From NCBI GenBank assembly GCA_032622095.1, contig CP136067.1, forward strand, positions 124,781,030 through 124,845,029: a DNA stretch of 64,000 bases, read 5' to 3'. The stretch is from Siphonodentalium dalli (taxonomy: Eukaryota > Mollusca > Scaphopoda > Gadilida > Siphonodentaliidae). Below the pieces are notes generated by a model that was given only the letters and a program-made list of their open reading frames with translations, had not been told where the DNA came from and did no database searches. Position numbers and translations under genes: made by a program. Numbering within the stretch: the first letter of the stretch is position 1; every line of letters begins with the position of its first letter. Shown one piece after another: positions 1 to 12,804 of the stretch.

Positions 1-223
1 GGTTGGGGAGAAGGGACAACGCTGATTGGAAAAGGAATTGATTCCAGAGTGGTAGTAATTAATAGCAACCACTACGCCGAGTGCTATGAATACTGTCGTG
101 ATGAGACAGAGTGGGAGTATGCCTACATCTATTATGGCACAGAATGCATATGTATGGCCAACGCAGAGAGACGACAGTTGTTGATGCAACCGATGCAGCA
201 ATGCACAAACATCACTTGTACTG
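1..223 (+). CDS. WSC-domain membrane protein, internal exon (partial gene)
   Basis: The + frame starting at base 1 is open and encodes most of a WSC domain, a small cysteine-rich module thought to bind carbohydrate outside the cell. Visible are the paired cysteines ECYEYC, the YGTECICM core that corresponds to the family's YGxECYC, and two more cysteines in QCTNITC. The exon ends at a good donor (G|GTGAGA at 223/224), leaving one base of a split codon. The next exon, at 24204, starts with the two missing bases and supplies the closing CGG of the domain. The frame is already open at base 1, so the exon and the gene start outside the window. WSC family membership is inferred from the cysteine spacing; the ligand is unknown. 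The frame runs on past the donor to 438, but that part lies in a repeat element. Confidence 0.72.
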
Positions 224-282
224 GTGAGACACTAAACCATACCTTCACATTATTTCCATCAATAATAGGAAACCACAAGCAT

Positions 283-713
283 GCAAATAGCGTGTCTGTC
301 GTTTGCAGAATGAGGTCCCAAGAGGGTGAATTTAGTGACGCTATCCCGCATAGCGGGCTAGCATCACTAATTTCACCCTCTGGGGACCTCATTCTGCTAA
401 GGCCCTCAACTGCTATGGCAGACCAAGGATCAGATTGAAGTGCCCCAGTTGAAGTTGATGATGTTCACCCATTGGGCACCTCGATTATGCATTTTATCTT
501 CTGCAAATTAGGGGATATAGAAACTTCACAGAAGGGAAATGTAACTAAAAACAATGTTAATTTGATATTATAGATAGTTCCCAGAAGATGAGGCCTAAGC
601 AGAATGAGGTCTCCAGAGGGTGAATTTAGTGATGCTAGCCCGCTGTGCGGGATAGCGTTACTAAATTCGCCCTCTGGGGACCTCATTCTGCAAATGACAG
701 AAACGCTATTTGC
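283..713. mobile_element. Inverted-repeat element with a hairpin at each end (copy 1)
   Basis: The ends are inverted copies of each other over about 80 bp, beginning GCAAATAGCG and running through TTTGCAGAATGAGGTC. Each terminal repeat is itself a hairpin, with arms around GGTGAATTTAGTGA and a CCCGC...GCGGG tip. About 200 bp of unique sequence lies between the hairpins. A 19-bp direct repeat (GGAAACCACAAGCATGCAA) is at 268-286 and 720-738, overlapping the tips. It is a non-autonomous element with no coding capacity. A second copy of nearly the same length is at 41704-42130. Short ORFs here read through the hairpins and are not genes. Confidence 0.75.
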
Positions 714-1311
714 AGGCTTGGAAACCACAAGCATGCAACAACATGCAAGGGGCACAGCTACCAAAACAGAGCACATATTTTATTCATATAGACTTGCCAC
801 GCGAGAAGTTTCAAGGCCCATTTAATTTTCGATTTCCCGATTATTTTTTGATAGTGCCTTGATATACCGTTTTAATAACAATATATGCCATAAAATGTGA
901 TTAAAATACTAAAATTCAACACCATTTTGAAGTCCCAGAAGGTGCCCATAGAGTAATAGAAAAAATAGCTAAAATCATAAAAAACATTTTCTCCGTTGTG
1001 GCTCCCAGAATGCAACATAATTCAAACTATAGATTATTTTCAATAGAAGGGGAATAACTCTATATCGAAATATATAGAATTATTCCCCTTACATTGAACA
1101 TAATATACCCTGTGCAGAAACTTGAGCACAGAACAAACGTCGGTTTATCAACAAAAACAACATGTTCACAGTTTAATATGATCATACGCTAGCGTAATCA
1201 ACGAACCACAGCTAAAACACGCATAAGCTAGGATATATCTGTGATTTTTTAATCCTATTAAATAACTTAATAGATGCGTATTCCCATCAAATAAGATTAA
1301 CTTAGGCCTTA
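714..1311. other. Unassigned AT-rich stretch with one hairpin
   Basis: No coding sequence is seen. A hairpin lies at 1047-1090, with arms AAGGGGAATAACTCTATA and its inverse around a short loop. Small palindromes containing GGGGAATAACTC look like ends of a short dispersed repeat, but no second copy was found in the window. Confidence 0.5.
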
Positions 1312-2460
1312 TAGCGCTCGCTCTCCCACGGCGAAGCCGCGGAAGCGAATCGACCAGGGTATACGTATGCGAATATGAGATATATATACTAATCGACTTT
1401 TTCGGCCCAATCTAAAAATAAATTGAAATCACATAAAATAGGATAATTTATTCATAACTGAAGGGTCAGCCAGGGTCAGCGGAGTCCAAAATTCTATTGT
1501 TGGCAACGGCCGCCATTTTATATTGATTAATGCCACCTCGAAATGTGTAATTGGGCAAAATGCTCCAGGGGAAAAATAAAAAACTTTGATCTAGCAACTT
1601 GTAGCTATACTTCATCATATGTAGGAACAGCATGCTCCTAAAGCCAAATATATTTTCAAAAAGTGAATGTAAATTGAACAAAAGCTCTGGTTAACAAAAA
1701 AGTTAAATTGCATGAAAAAGTTTTGCTTACATATTTCATCAAATTAATATGATCATGTATGTAAACGTAATTTGCGCCCGATTGTAACTGTTCATGGGAT
1801 TATCGGATGAATTGTCATCTTTATAGAAGCATTTGATAAACCCTAAGGGTGGATACACACATGCATGTAATCTCTGTTAGAAAATTGAAGATAATATGTA
1901 AACGACCAGCAAGGTCGCTAGATTCCTCTTTCGGGGTAAATATTTTTAATAATTTTATGAAATATGTAAACAAAACTTTTTCATGCAATTTAACTTTTTT
2001 GTTAACCAGACCTTTTGTTCAATTTACATTCACTTTTTGAAAATATATTTGGCTTTAGGAGCATGATGTTCCTACATATGATGAAGTATAGCTAACAGTT
2101 GCTAGATCAAAGTTTTTTATTTTTGCTCTGGAGCATTTTGCCCAATTACACATTTCGAGGTGGCATTAATCAATACAAAATGGCGACCGTTGCCAACAAT
2201 ATAATTTTGGACTCCGCTGACCCTGGCTGACCCTTCAGTTATGAATAAATTATCCTATTTTAGGTGATTTCAATTTATTTTTAGATTGGGCCGAAAAAGT
2301 CGATTAGTATATATATCTCATATTCGCATACGTATACCCTGGTCGCTTCGCTTCCGCGGCTTCGCCGGGAGAGCGGGCGCTATTAAAAATATTTACCCCG
2401 AAAGAGGAATCTAGCGACCTTGCTGGTCGTTTACATATTATCTTCAATTTTCTAACGGTA
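1312..2460. repeat. Large imperfect inverted duplication
   Basis: Bases 1312-1739 recur inverted at 1956-2392 with about 90 percent identity by eye; the match includes the CCGCGG-rich tip, the TCAGCCAGGGTCAGC segment and the AATGTGTAATTGGGC segment. A second inverted pair, 1876-1950 and 2386-2460, encloses the right arm. Together they could fold into a long stem with about 215 bp between the main arms. No protein is encoded. Confidence 0.8.
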
Positions 2461-3660
2461 TTTCCGCCAAAACAATTGATGAAATATTCTCAAAGTTCAA
2501 GGCCGACAAACGGAAACTTTAAGTTCCGATTGAAAGATCGCAGAGTCATTTTAAGATTGCTTGTTCTTGGAAAACCAGTAAAGGCGTCATGACATCAAGA
2601 CGTACATCATGACGTCACTACGTATACCGGCGCGCAAAATTTCCAGACAGGACTGCGTCGATGGCCAGATAGCTGAGACTCGTATTACATGGCAGGCTAA
2701 ATATCCACATTTACGTTATCTATGTGACTATTTACATACATTGTATATATCATTTTCTTGTGTCCCATTATAAGGGTGGATACACACATGCATGTAATTT
2801 CTGTATGTTAAATACATGTATTTTACATGGCCACACCAATAATTGACAACATTAATCACCTGCGCGCGAGCGGTTCATTGTTAACAGGCCAGACAAGTGA
2901 GTAGTGCTAAGCGAAGTCAAATTGTGTTCTATCAGTACATTTAAGGCCAGTCCAAAATATGTCTTCTCTTACGGATGCGGACATTAGTCAAGTCTGTGTG
3001 ATATCTGGCATTTTATTAATGCACGAACACCAGAAGCCATACGTCTGGCATATATAGGCTTGATGTAGAACATTTTCAACCATGATGCTTGTTTGGGTGG
3101 GGTCTCGAAAGCTTCAAATCGCTAAGGGACTTAGTTGAATGTATCGGTCGGAATAATCTGGGCAAGAAGGTACAATATGATATGTTTTACTTAAATAGCT
3201 CAAAGTTAGCCATCCCCACCTGGTAGCTTTCGGGGTCATATATATAGCCCCTGTATGCGTCGGGGAAATCCTGATCCACCGCTGCTATAAATAAGAGAGG
3301 ACTGGTAATTATTTAAATAGAAAGTCTACCATATGGGTTATCCCACGAACAATTATTTTAAGTGGCCTGGCGACTTGGTCCAAGATAACGGCTTATCTAC
3401 ATTCCGACTTAATTGGAACTAGAACTCAGTGCGTTCAACACGTACGCAATGATTGGGTTGTCAGTGGACACATAATTATTACATCGTCTGTATGATCCAT
3501 GTAAAACGCCAAATACACGATAATTACAGAGATTACATGCATGTGTGTATCCACCCTTAGGGTTTATCATCAAATCCTTCTATAAAGATAACAATTCAGC
3601 CGATAATCCCATGAACAGTAACAAGCGGACACAAATTACGTTTACGTACATGATCATATT
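1746..3660. mobile_element. Putative DNA element with ~130-bp terminal inverted repeats
   Basis: The left end, 1746-1876, starts AATATGATCATGTA and matches the inverse of 3529-3660, through TGGGATTATCGG and GGGTGGATACACACATGCAT. A third, partial copy of the inner end is at 2771-2800. The interior (about 1.6 kb) has no transposase-like ORF, so the element is non-autonomous or decayed. The right arm of the neighbouring inverted duplication lies inside it. Exact ends and target duplication are uncertain. Confidence 0.6.
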
Positions 3661-5396
3661 ATCGTGGTGTAATTATGATATATTACATTCCAGACATGCA
3701 CAAGGGTTCATCGACAGAGTGGGTCCTATAGCAATTTCGTGTATAAATTAGGTCAATCATATCATACATCAAGACATGTGAGAAATCAGTGCAATGCAAA
3801 CAGACTACGAGCTCACCGACTCAAGACTTAAAGGAATTATTTTGTAAAAAAATTTTTTTAACCGTCATGATACTAATTATATATGTCTAACAGACTCATT
3901 TCGCCAAGAAAATTCACAATCGAGCAGAAAATATTTTTATTATTATGATATTTAAAAAATCGCGGAAATATCCGATGATTTTATTCAGGTAAGTCACATG
4001 ACTGATTAGTGCGATCACATGACTACACGGTCACATGACCGATCATCTGCACGATCGACGCGGTAAGTTTACCAAATTTCCTTACCGGTGACCTAAATAA
4101 AAAACTTTTAAAAGCCGTTCCAGTTGTACAAATTATTATAGAATATAAACTACCAACATCAAACTGAAAGTATTCAATTTCAAAAGTCAAGACTGTTGGT
4201 TGTCGTCTAGAGGGAGTATTTTACTGAAATTAACCATTATATTATTGGCGCTGTGTGTGCAATCCGATTGAGATGTGTACTATACGAAGAAACTTGTCGA
4301 TTTCATCATGTTGATTTCATTCATAAAATGTCATCATGTTGATTTCAACGAAACTCGAGGAACAACGTCATCATGTAGCTTTCACAATCGACATAATTTG
4401 CGATAACCTGAATGTATCTTCTGCTTTGTTCATAAGTATGTGTTTCTTGTCGATTCATGAACATAGAAGGATATCTGAGGATAATCAGATTCACGTATGT
4501 ACTATGTAATATTAGGATAATTTAAACGCGATATATTACGTTTGCTTGCATCACGAATTTCGATTTCGATTCCAGTATTTTCTCCAGCCCAGTCAGAGTG
4601 ATTGAGATTTTCTCATTCACGCGACATTTATTTTTTAGGCAACTCCAATATGTTATAATTATGTTCTCAATGAAACGTAAACCGCGGCTACGAATGAACT
4701 TCACTGTGCATAATTCCGATAGTAACTCCCCGCATTTTGGAACGCCGGCCATTGAAAGACGAACACGTTTATTTCAGATTACGACATTAATGCTTTTAAG
4801 CCCACCGATCTACTGTGCGGCAAAAGTTGTCGCAAAAAATTCAAAACAGCAGTGTCGTATTAGATAATAATTGGTGACGTCACAAAATCAGATATAGTCT
4901 AAATACGACCCAAAGCATCCGGCTTTGGTTCGTTATAACATCGAATAAGCTGAAATACAATGTATTGGAGCTTCCTCTTTCAAGTGGTATATAATATGCC
5001 ATACCTTTCATATAATATGATCTGGGGGTTCGAAAATTAAGTGGGCCCTTTAAATTGGAGGTGTCAACTCTTGTCAGATTGGATATAATGTTGATGTGAT
5101 GACATTCAGTGCATTCTTCTGATATTCAGGGCGTTTTCAATTACAATTAAACATAGAATGGTCTGTTGATGAGACCACAGGTATTAGGCACATTTTTTTT
5201 TTTAATTTAAATAAAAATCTCGGAAAAGGTATCTATCTCATTTTTGATAGAGGTCAGCAATTTTTCTCTACAAAAGCAACATTTTATTTTTCTTATTGAT
5301 CTGTAATTGCAGCACTATGTGACCAAATAATCATAGTTTTCAAAAAAGTTTGGTTCGCCGTCGTATTTGAGATTAGTGAACATAGAAAAACATTTA
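3661..5396. other. Intronic stretch with no recognised gene
   Basis: AT-rich sequence with poly(T) and poly(A) runs. Short ORFs on both strands around 4520-4870 overlap each other and show no known motif. The only structured site seen is the E-box cluster at 3993-4039. Confidence 0.4.
3993..4039. promoter_or_regulatory. Cluster of three TCACATGAC E-boxes
   Basis: GTCACATGAC occurs at 3993 and 4030 and ATCACATGAC at 4014, three sites within 47 bp. The core CACATG with flanking T and A matches the M-box type site bound by MITF/TFE-family bHLH-ZIP factors in animals. That they act as an intronic control element is a guess; the direct observation is only the repeated motif. Confidence 0.3.
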
Positions 5397-6010
5397 AAGT
5401 TGATAAATCAAATATATTTGGTTGGTACCCGAAACGTCCGTCCAATGAAAAATAAAAAAAAAATCAAACAAATCCAATCCCTAAATCACCGAAATCTATA
5501 CTCCTAATCATCAAACTAAATATCCCTATTGAGGCCATTTTGAAAGTGCGAAACAAACTCGAGAAACGCTGCAGTAAATGACTCCAAAATAAAAATAATT
5601 TTACATCGATAAAAAAAAAAGTTTTATCTAATTCCTTATCTAGTGGGTATTATGTATCCACCGCATGATTTTTGTCATTAAGAATGCCGGATATCAATTA
5701 AAGAGAGATATTAAAATTAATTTAATAAAGTTCAAGTTACTTTCGCTTTCAGTTTTTTCAAAATGGCCTCCCGCGAAAAGAATTCTGTAAAACTGACGAA
5801 AAAAAAGGACATAAATCGTTATTAAAACTCGATGTATGTTGAGTACCACCCACAAATTAAGCTGTACTTCATGAAACAACGTCCTGTTTGACAATAGGGC
5901 TAATTAGTTTGATGATAATAGTATAGATTTCGGTGATTTGGGGTTGGATTATTTGATTTTTCATTGGACGGACGTTTTCGGGTGCCAACAAATAAATTGA
6001 CAACTTCGAT
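5397..6010. repeat. Inverted-repeat element, arms ~115-135 bp
   Basis: The left arm (5397-5531) matches the inverse of the right arm (5893-6010); both contain CCGAAA(A)CGTCCGTCCAATGA and ATCACCGAAATCTATACT. The ~360-bp centre carries two copies of AAATGGCCTC-type sequence. There is no protein. The structure suggests a non-autonomous fold-back or MITE element with unclear target duplication. Confidence 0.65.
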
Positions 6011-7077
6011 ATGATTTTCTATGCTCACTTGTTTAAAGTACGACGGAAAGCTAAACTTTAACCAAAACAATGAATACTTAATGCTAGAATTCCAGATCAA
6101 TTTGATAAAATTTTTGGCTTTTGTGAGGATGATTTTTGACCTCCTAATTTTCACTATCAGCCTTGATACTTACCTTTATATATTTTTATTTAATTTTTTT
6201 TTGGCCAAATACCTGTGGGTGAGACACGCCCACCCCCTTGTCGCCATGGAAGGGATGGGATGTGGGGTTGGGCGTGTCTCACGCTATAGATCTACATGTT
6301 ATAGATTTCCCTTGGCAAACGTGTATTCTTTGAAATTCTGACGCGAAAAGAGAGCTTGTCACCAAATATTAAATTTAAACACGTTCCGCATATTCAATGC
6401 ATGCTCTCTGACTGCTGTGAAAACGGACGCGATATGTTTGGATTAAGTTTCGAAAATTAAATTTCCATCGATGTACTCGGCTGCGTGTTTATTTCACTCT
6501 TCGAACTTGTTATGATATGCTCCTAGCGCATAGACTTGCATGTTGGCCTGGTTTTTGCGATGAAAAGTGGTCATATTGAACTGGGATTGGGTGCCATTGT
6601 ATAAAAGGGATATACACTCTTTTGGAAAAGTGTCTACAGCATAGGTTTTCTTGATGGTTATCACACGATTGCAAGATTTGTACGATAAAAAAGATTTTTT
6701 ATTTGTACATTGGCCACATTTTTCCAATAAACAGAGCTGTCCTCTATATTCAAATTACAAGCTAAAAGGTGTACATATAAGCAAATTATCGCCACCACAT
6801 GTGGCGTTAATGCCACCCCCAACTCGCTTGTCTGTATAAGTGAAATTTACATATAAACGGGATGGTGAAAGCTGTTTTCCCGCCGGTGAGCTACTGTACA
6901 CAGTGTCACTGCAACGCACATATCCGGGTGCAAGGAGTGATATCGCTTGGTGGTATGCTTTTATCCCCAGTAAAATACTAACCTCACAATGGTAACTTAT
7001 ATCCATCTCGGGTTCACCCCCGCGTACATGGCATCACTAGCACGGACGGTATCACTAAAACTGGATCATGCGGTTTT
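6011..7077. other. Intronic stretch with a GTGAGACACGCCCA hairpin
   Basis: No gene is recognised. GTGAGACACGCCCA at 6219-6232 recurs inverted at 6269-6282, giving a 14-bp stem with a 36-base loop. ORFs at 6494-7006 on both strands have no recognisable feature. Confidence 0.4.
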
Positions 7078-7500
7078 TAGCTCACCTGAGACGAAGTCTC
7101 CGGTGGAGCTATAGTCATTACTCCTCGTCCATCCGTCTGTCCGTCCGTCTGTCCGTCCGCCGTCCGTCCGTCAAGAATCGTCTTCTTCTCCAGAACTATT
7201 AGACCAAATGGGTTCATATTTGGCGTGGATGACACCAATGTGACTTACATTCAGAATTGTTCAAATGAGGTCACCAGGTCAAATAGTTGCGAAACCAGGG
7301 CCATAACTCTATTCATCCATAGTAATTATTAGAACGACTTCTTCTCAAGAATCATTGGGCCGATTTAGCTAATATTTGGTATGGAGGGTCCTTGGGTGAC
7401 TGGGGTTCAGATTTATTGAAATGGGGTCACTGGGTCAAATAGGGACCGAGCCAGAGACATAACTGTTAATAAAAAAAATATAAAAATATTTTTAAATTGA
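7078..7500. repeat. Dispersed repeat with ACCTGAGACGAAGTCTC hairpin and GTCC microsatellite
   Basis: It begins AGCTCACCTGAGACG, a short fold-back (GAGAC/GTCTC) ending in GGAGCTATAG, followed by (GTCC)n with a CCGTC variant at about 7137-7172. The next ~300 bp repeat phrases such as TCACCAGGTCAAATAG and TCACTGGGTCAAATAG, suggesting two diverged internal units about 165 bp apart. This layout resembles repeats common in mollusc genomes (recalled, not searched). Confidence 0.5.
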
Positions 7501-10500
7501 AATCCTTGCTAAAAAAAAAAAAGCGCCAACAACCCCCATGCCCCAATCCCAGTTCCCCCACCCCTCCCACACTGTAGTCAGGTCCCTACCTTTAAATTAT
7601 ATTGACTACATGGCAATATCATATGTGACATGCCCTGTGAGTAAACAGCACACCACATGTGTGGTCATTAAAAAGTAATTAGCTTCAGTTCTGGGAGATC
7701 CAGCAAAAACAATAATGCCTGGTGTAGGCATCCCAATGAAGTTTAATCCACTGCTCTATTTATTTGACAACTATCTTCAGTTTGTTTGACCCTGTTTGCA
7801 AGTTAATCCCTATCTTGGTTTTATTTGTAAAGTCTTTATTTTTATGTTTATGTGTACTTATAACAGTGGGGCACAGATGTTTCTCCTCAAATTGAACATT
7901 CGGTGTGGGTTTAATTACCTGTCTAATCACACATGTCTTATTCTCACAGGGCAGTGCGGACAGGGGTTGAATGTGGAGGGGGGATTGCCGATTTTTTCAA
8001 TGACAAGCCATTTTTTCTTCAAAACTAATTATAAATAATAAAATGGATATAATATTATAGACCATTGATATCATGTATGTTATTGTAATATATTTTTTGT
8101 CTCCCAATACATGTACACATATGGTGAACATAATGTCAACATCTGAATCTCATATTAGGTTTGCTCAAACTGGTTATTCAAGAAGGGGCAGACTTTGCAG
8201 ATTTAATACTCTGCCCTCTTGAAAATTAATTAAATTAAGAATGTGTATGTCTGTCAATGTGAACACTTTCAGTAAAGGATCCAGGGATGTTTTGGGGACA
8301 CCTGTTTTCGGGGAATGATATGCCAAGAGCATATCCCAAAGGCCTGAGTGGGGAGGTTCGGGAGGGAGTGTCCCCTGCTGATGGTCGAGGTCTGGGGTTG
8401 TCCCCCTGGAAATCTTTTGAAAATCCATTGCATTGAGAGCTAATTTTACTGAGAGGTCAATTCGTCAAACGTAACTTTGGAATAGTTTATATATGTATGT
8501 AAATGATTATAAGTTATTGTCAGATATCTTTTGGTTCAATGGATTATGATTATCCTGCTTGAAATGAGATTTACCGTTATCACTCTAATTCATATAATAG
8601 GCTATTTTCTAAAATTCAAGTGAGAGACACATACATAACATACTAGTAGTGCAGAAACTATGTCTACTCAGTTAGTAATTACTATTATTACTAATCTCTG
8701 TGTTAATTATTCAGTTGGTATTATGAGATCCCACCTGATAACCAGGTTTGTTTGATCAAATTGTCACTGTTCATTCACTGTATTGTGTAAATTCACTTGA
8801 ATTTGATTGAAATACGGAAGTCTGAAGGCTGAATGATAGAGTAAACCTGAACTCAAACTATTTGAAGTTTTCATAGATGAAACATGCTTTTACAATATGA
8901 TCCCAACTGTTAAACCTAAATATTTTTGTAAACATAAATGTCTTATGTCAATATATATAAATATTTTGTATTTTGTTATGATATGAATTGGGACCTGAAT
9001 TAAAATAAATTGAAAAAAAATTTAATTGTTTTTCAATATGTTTTTGAGCACCTGCAGTTTGAGCACCCAAACCGGTAAAACGGTATGAAAACCGGCTAGA
9101 TATGTCCCTGAAGTTGAATTTCTAAGCGGTGTGTATAGTTCTAACTACATATTTTGAAGTAATATTTTTACAATTACTGACTGTTGAAGTCTTCAGAGTC
9201 CCAGTCTTCTCAGTCTTTACAGTCAGAGTCGAGCGACCCCACAGTCATTGACTGTCTTGTTGATAAATGAACATATCCTGATCTTCCTCAGATGAATGCA
9301 TTTATCGCACAGTTGAACGATGGTATCCACTATTCAAAACATAGTTTCGTAAAGCGGAATGTTCCCTATCAATGAGATAGCTATTATAGCTTGCTCTCAC
9401 CCCGGTACATTTAATGGAAATTCCTGCTCATATCCGATTTTATTATAAATAATAGAACACGTTTTGATGTTAGGTAGGCTGGCGGCGGAAAATGCTTGTA
9501 TCAATAGAAAAATATATTAGAGTAACCTTTAAAATGTTCCACCCTGCAGTGCAGTTCGCAAAAAAATTATCCGCGACCAAGAGCGGGTACCCACCAGAAT
9601 TTCGGCGCGCATCGATGCTGTAATAAGATGTCACCGAAACCGGAGTTGGGATGTCAAAGATGCGGATTATATATTTCGCATTTTGGCTGTTTTTGTCGGA
9701 GAATTAGCACTGATAAGGACCCAATACGAGTCACACATTCCAATGAATCGACTTTCAACTATTATTAAGTCATACTTTATTAAAAAACTATACACCGTGT
9801 CAGTTATTCACATGCATTTATGACGGTGGCGTAGTCCACATAGGATGTTGATCGCCTATAACTTTTCCCATAAATCATTCGTGAAGCTGGTTCCGCCGGT
9901 TTGGATTGGTGTGCACGGAAGAAAAGCTGTGGAATGGCACGTACTTCAGGATGTGAGCCAGAACAAGACTCGTCTCTGGTTCATATGTGAAACACTACGA
10001 CGCTATCGCTCTGTGATGTGCCCTCCCATAATAACGACGTCCAAAGCAGAGCGATGGCAAGGTTTATAGTCCGGGGACCAGTCAAAGCCAGAACAAGTTT
10101 GAATATCTCATTATCTTTCTGACAGGTCTGCACACGTGGACGATGTTTCGTTTTTGTTATATGTGTTTGTAGGAGGGTGGGGTGGGGGTTGTTACCACAC
10201 GAGGGCGTGTTCGTGTGTGTTGGTTTGAGTTTTACTCTAATTTCAGTACAAGTATAGTACATAATAGATTTTCGCGTTTCGCAGTATAGAGAAAAAACAT
10301 TTGTCTTGGCGACACGGGTTAACATAATTAAATAGCGCGGGAAACAGTGGGTTTCGTGATTGGGTGTAATTATGTTTGTTTATGAACACGTGACGAGGTA
10401 ACAGCCACTTGGGGCTTAGTGATGACAAGGCGGGGTCACGTGTTCAGGAAACAGATTCACTTCTAGCATGACGTTCGTCCCGTCAACTTCCTAACAAAAC

Positions 10501-12320
10501 TGTTGTTAGAAATTTTTGTCCAATATAAGCTAAAGATTGTTAACAAAATCAAATATTCAATTGGTCAAGATTCGACAAACTTCCAAAATGTCAGAGCGTG
10601 TTTTCGAATTTGGATGCACAGTACAATACATAATAGTAATGTGGGGGTAATGTTGCATGGTTTAAGACGTTTTGTCAAAATTTGTCAAAATTAAGAAAAA
10701 TCTATAGATTATCGGGTCAAAAAGCGCATAGAAAGTTCTCATGCCAAATTCAGAGGTTTAGTACATAATTATATATTGGTGGACTTCATTAATATGCAAT
10801 TAAGATGTGATTAAACGTGTATTCATGGCATGTTTGGCCCTAAGCTTTTATTTCACAAGGAATATTCAAGATAGCAGACGCTATATATTCGTGGAAAGAC
10901 AAGTTTTCACACGGAATTCAATAGTCCATAGGGAAATTATAGCGAATCTCAGACCTGAATTCATTTGTCTGTCCAAGACGATGTCATTAACAATTGTTTC
11001 AAGTTCAATACCGGGTAAAATGGAACGAAAATTATATCATTGTTTATCAAAGATTGGGGTCCATGCCAACATGAATATACACATTAATATTGAGATGAGG
11101 ACCAGCATTTCACCCCGCAGTCAGGCCCACCATTGTGCGATCAGAGCAAAACACGGGACAGTCGCTCGCCGTGGCTAGTTTCCAAACATAATTGGGTGTT
11201 TGTTATTATTTCCAGTGGAGGGAAGACGGTTATTTTGCAACAGTATAGACCCGGAACTGTACATTGCAGGGAAATATTAAACAGTGTCAAATATGGGTTG
11301 TCAGGGGCGTGTCCATAGGGTCTCAGTTGGGGTGTTCACATAAGGGTTTCTTAATCACCCTCGGATCTGGAGGTTCCATTTGCACCCTGTTACAGGTTCA
11401 CCCTAGACAAAATGTTTAAGGAATTTACTTTATTCTCAATGTGTGCAGGGGTTTTCTTCGTGACCACATATACACATTTTGCTGCGATATATGTTTGTAA
11501 AGTTTCTCGCAATTACTATAGTTTTTCGATCCCATTTGTTTAGGGGTAGGGAGAAATTGAAAAGGCAGTTGAAGAAGTGCATTATAGCCGATACAGAAAA
11601 GTATAGTAGAGTTGGTCCGTCCCGTCGAATATTCAAGTCAAGTTTGGCGCCGTACTCTATCTGAGTTGTCTATCTTACCGATATTCATCTCTGTCACACA
11701 GGGTCTTAACAAAATTATTTCAGCAATTGCCAAATGCTATCCCTGATATTATCATTTTCTGCAACAATAATTCTTATTTTTCAACAGAAAGCGGTTTTAT
11801 ATCGATAGAAAAGCAGCTAATAATTAATTATACTAGCATCTCTATTGTGGTTTATCACACAACAATAAGCCAATAACCGAACAATACAATGGTAGAAGGG
11901 TTTCTCCACCAGAAGGGCACATCGCAAGAGGATTAGTAATCCCTCCAACCATCAGGACTAATTCTATGAGATTGACTTCATCTTAACAGATGTGATAACT
12001 TTCCCCAAACCTTATAAAGCACAATTAATATAATTATGTTGTAAGAGTTTTCTGAAATTAATGGTATTGATTGACCAATATTTTTTTTCAAATTGCTTGA
12101 GGAATTAAAAAGTGACTTGCCAAAACTTTTGCCAAATGAATTTTTTTTTGTTGCCAAATATAAATAATTTTTGCCATTGGCAAATTTGGCAAGTGGCAGC
12201 GCGAACCATGCTGTCACAGCTCCGATTTTTACAGCGATTCTTGTAAGTTCATGGAATTGCACATACACCAAGGATTTAGACAGCTACAACACAGACTGAT
12301 CACGCACACAGTAGCCGAAT
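7501..12320. other. Long intronic stretch, nothing assignable
   Basis: I see no exon, RNA gene or complete element. Points of note are a G-rich run at 10171-10189 and a GC-richer patch at 8280-8420 that may be the end of a dispersed repeat. Short ORFs at 9845-10069, 9981-10325 and 10807-11178 show no known motif and overlap other frames. Confidence 0.4.
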
Positions 12321-12778
12321 CGTGTTCAAACCGGACCGTACATCACGTGTTCAAACCGGCCCATACATCACGTGTTCAATCCGGCCCATACATCACGTGT
12401 TCAAATCGGCCCATACATCACGTGTTCAAACCGGCCCATACATCACGAGTTCAAACCGGACCATACATCACGTGTTCAAACCGGACCATACATCACGAGA
12501 TCAAACCGGCCCATAAATCACGAGTTAAAACCGGACCATACATCACGTGTTCAAACCGGCCCATACATCACGAGATCAAACCGGCCCATACATCACAAGA
12601 TTAAACCGGTCCATACATCACGAGATCAAACCGGACCATACATCACGTGTTCAAACCGGACCATACATCACTTGTTCAAACCGGACCATATACATCACGA
12701 GTTCAAACCGGCCCATACATCACGAGTTCAAACCGGCCCATACAGCACGAGTTCAAACCGGCCCATACATCACGAGTT
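12321..12778. repeat. 25-bp minisatellite, about 18 copies
   Basis: The unit CGTGTTCAAACCGG plus CCCATACATCA (25 bp) repeats about 18 times with few changes; one unit has two extra bases. Because 25 is not a multiple of 3, all three + frames stay open and read HTSRVQTGPYIT-like peptides, which explains several overlapping ORFs that are not genes. Seven junctions read CACGTG exactly, at 12344, 12369, 12394, 12419, 12469, 12544 and 12644. Most others read CACGAG. Confidence 0.93.
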
Positions 12779-12804
12779 TCCCAAAAAAATATTTGCGTGT
12801 GTCA

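Noticed and set aside
132-392. - strand ORF opposite the WSC exon and the hairpin element
   Set aside because: It is a shadow of the exon and of the palindromic terminal repeat.
10171-10189. G-quadruplex from GGAGGGTGGGGTGGGGG
   Set aside because: Only three runs of three or more G are present; a stable three-layer quadruplex needs four.
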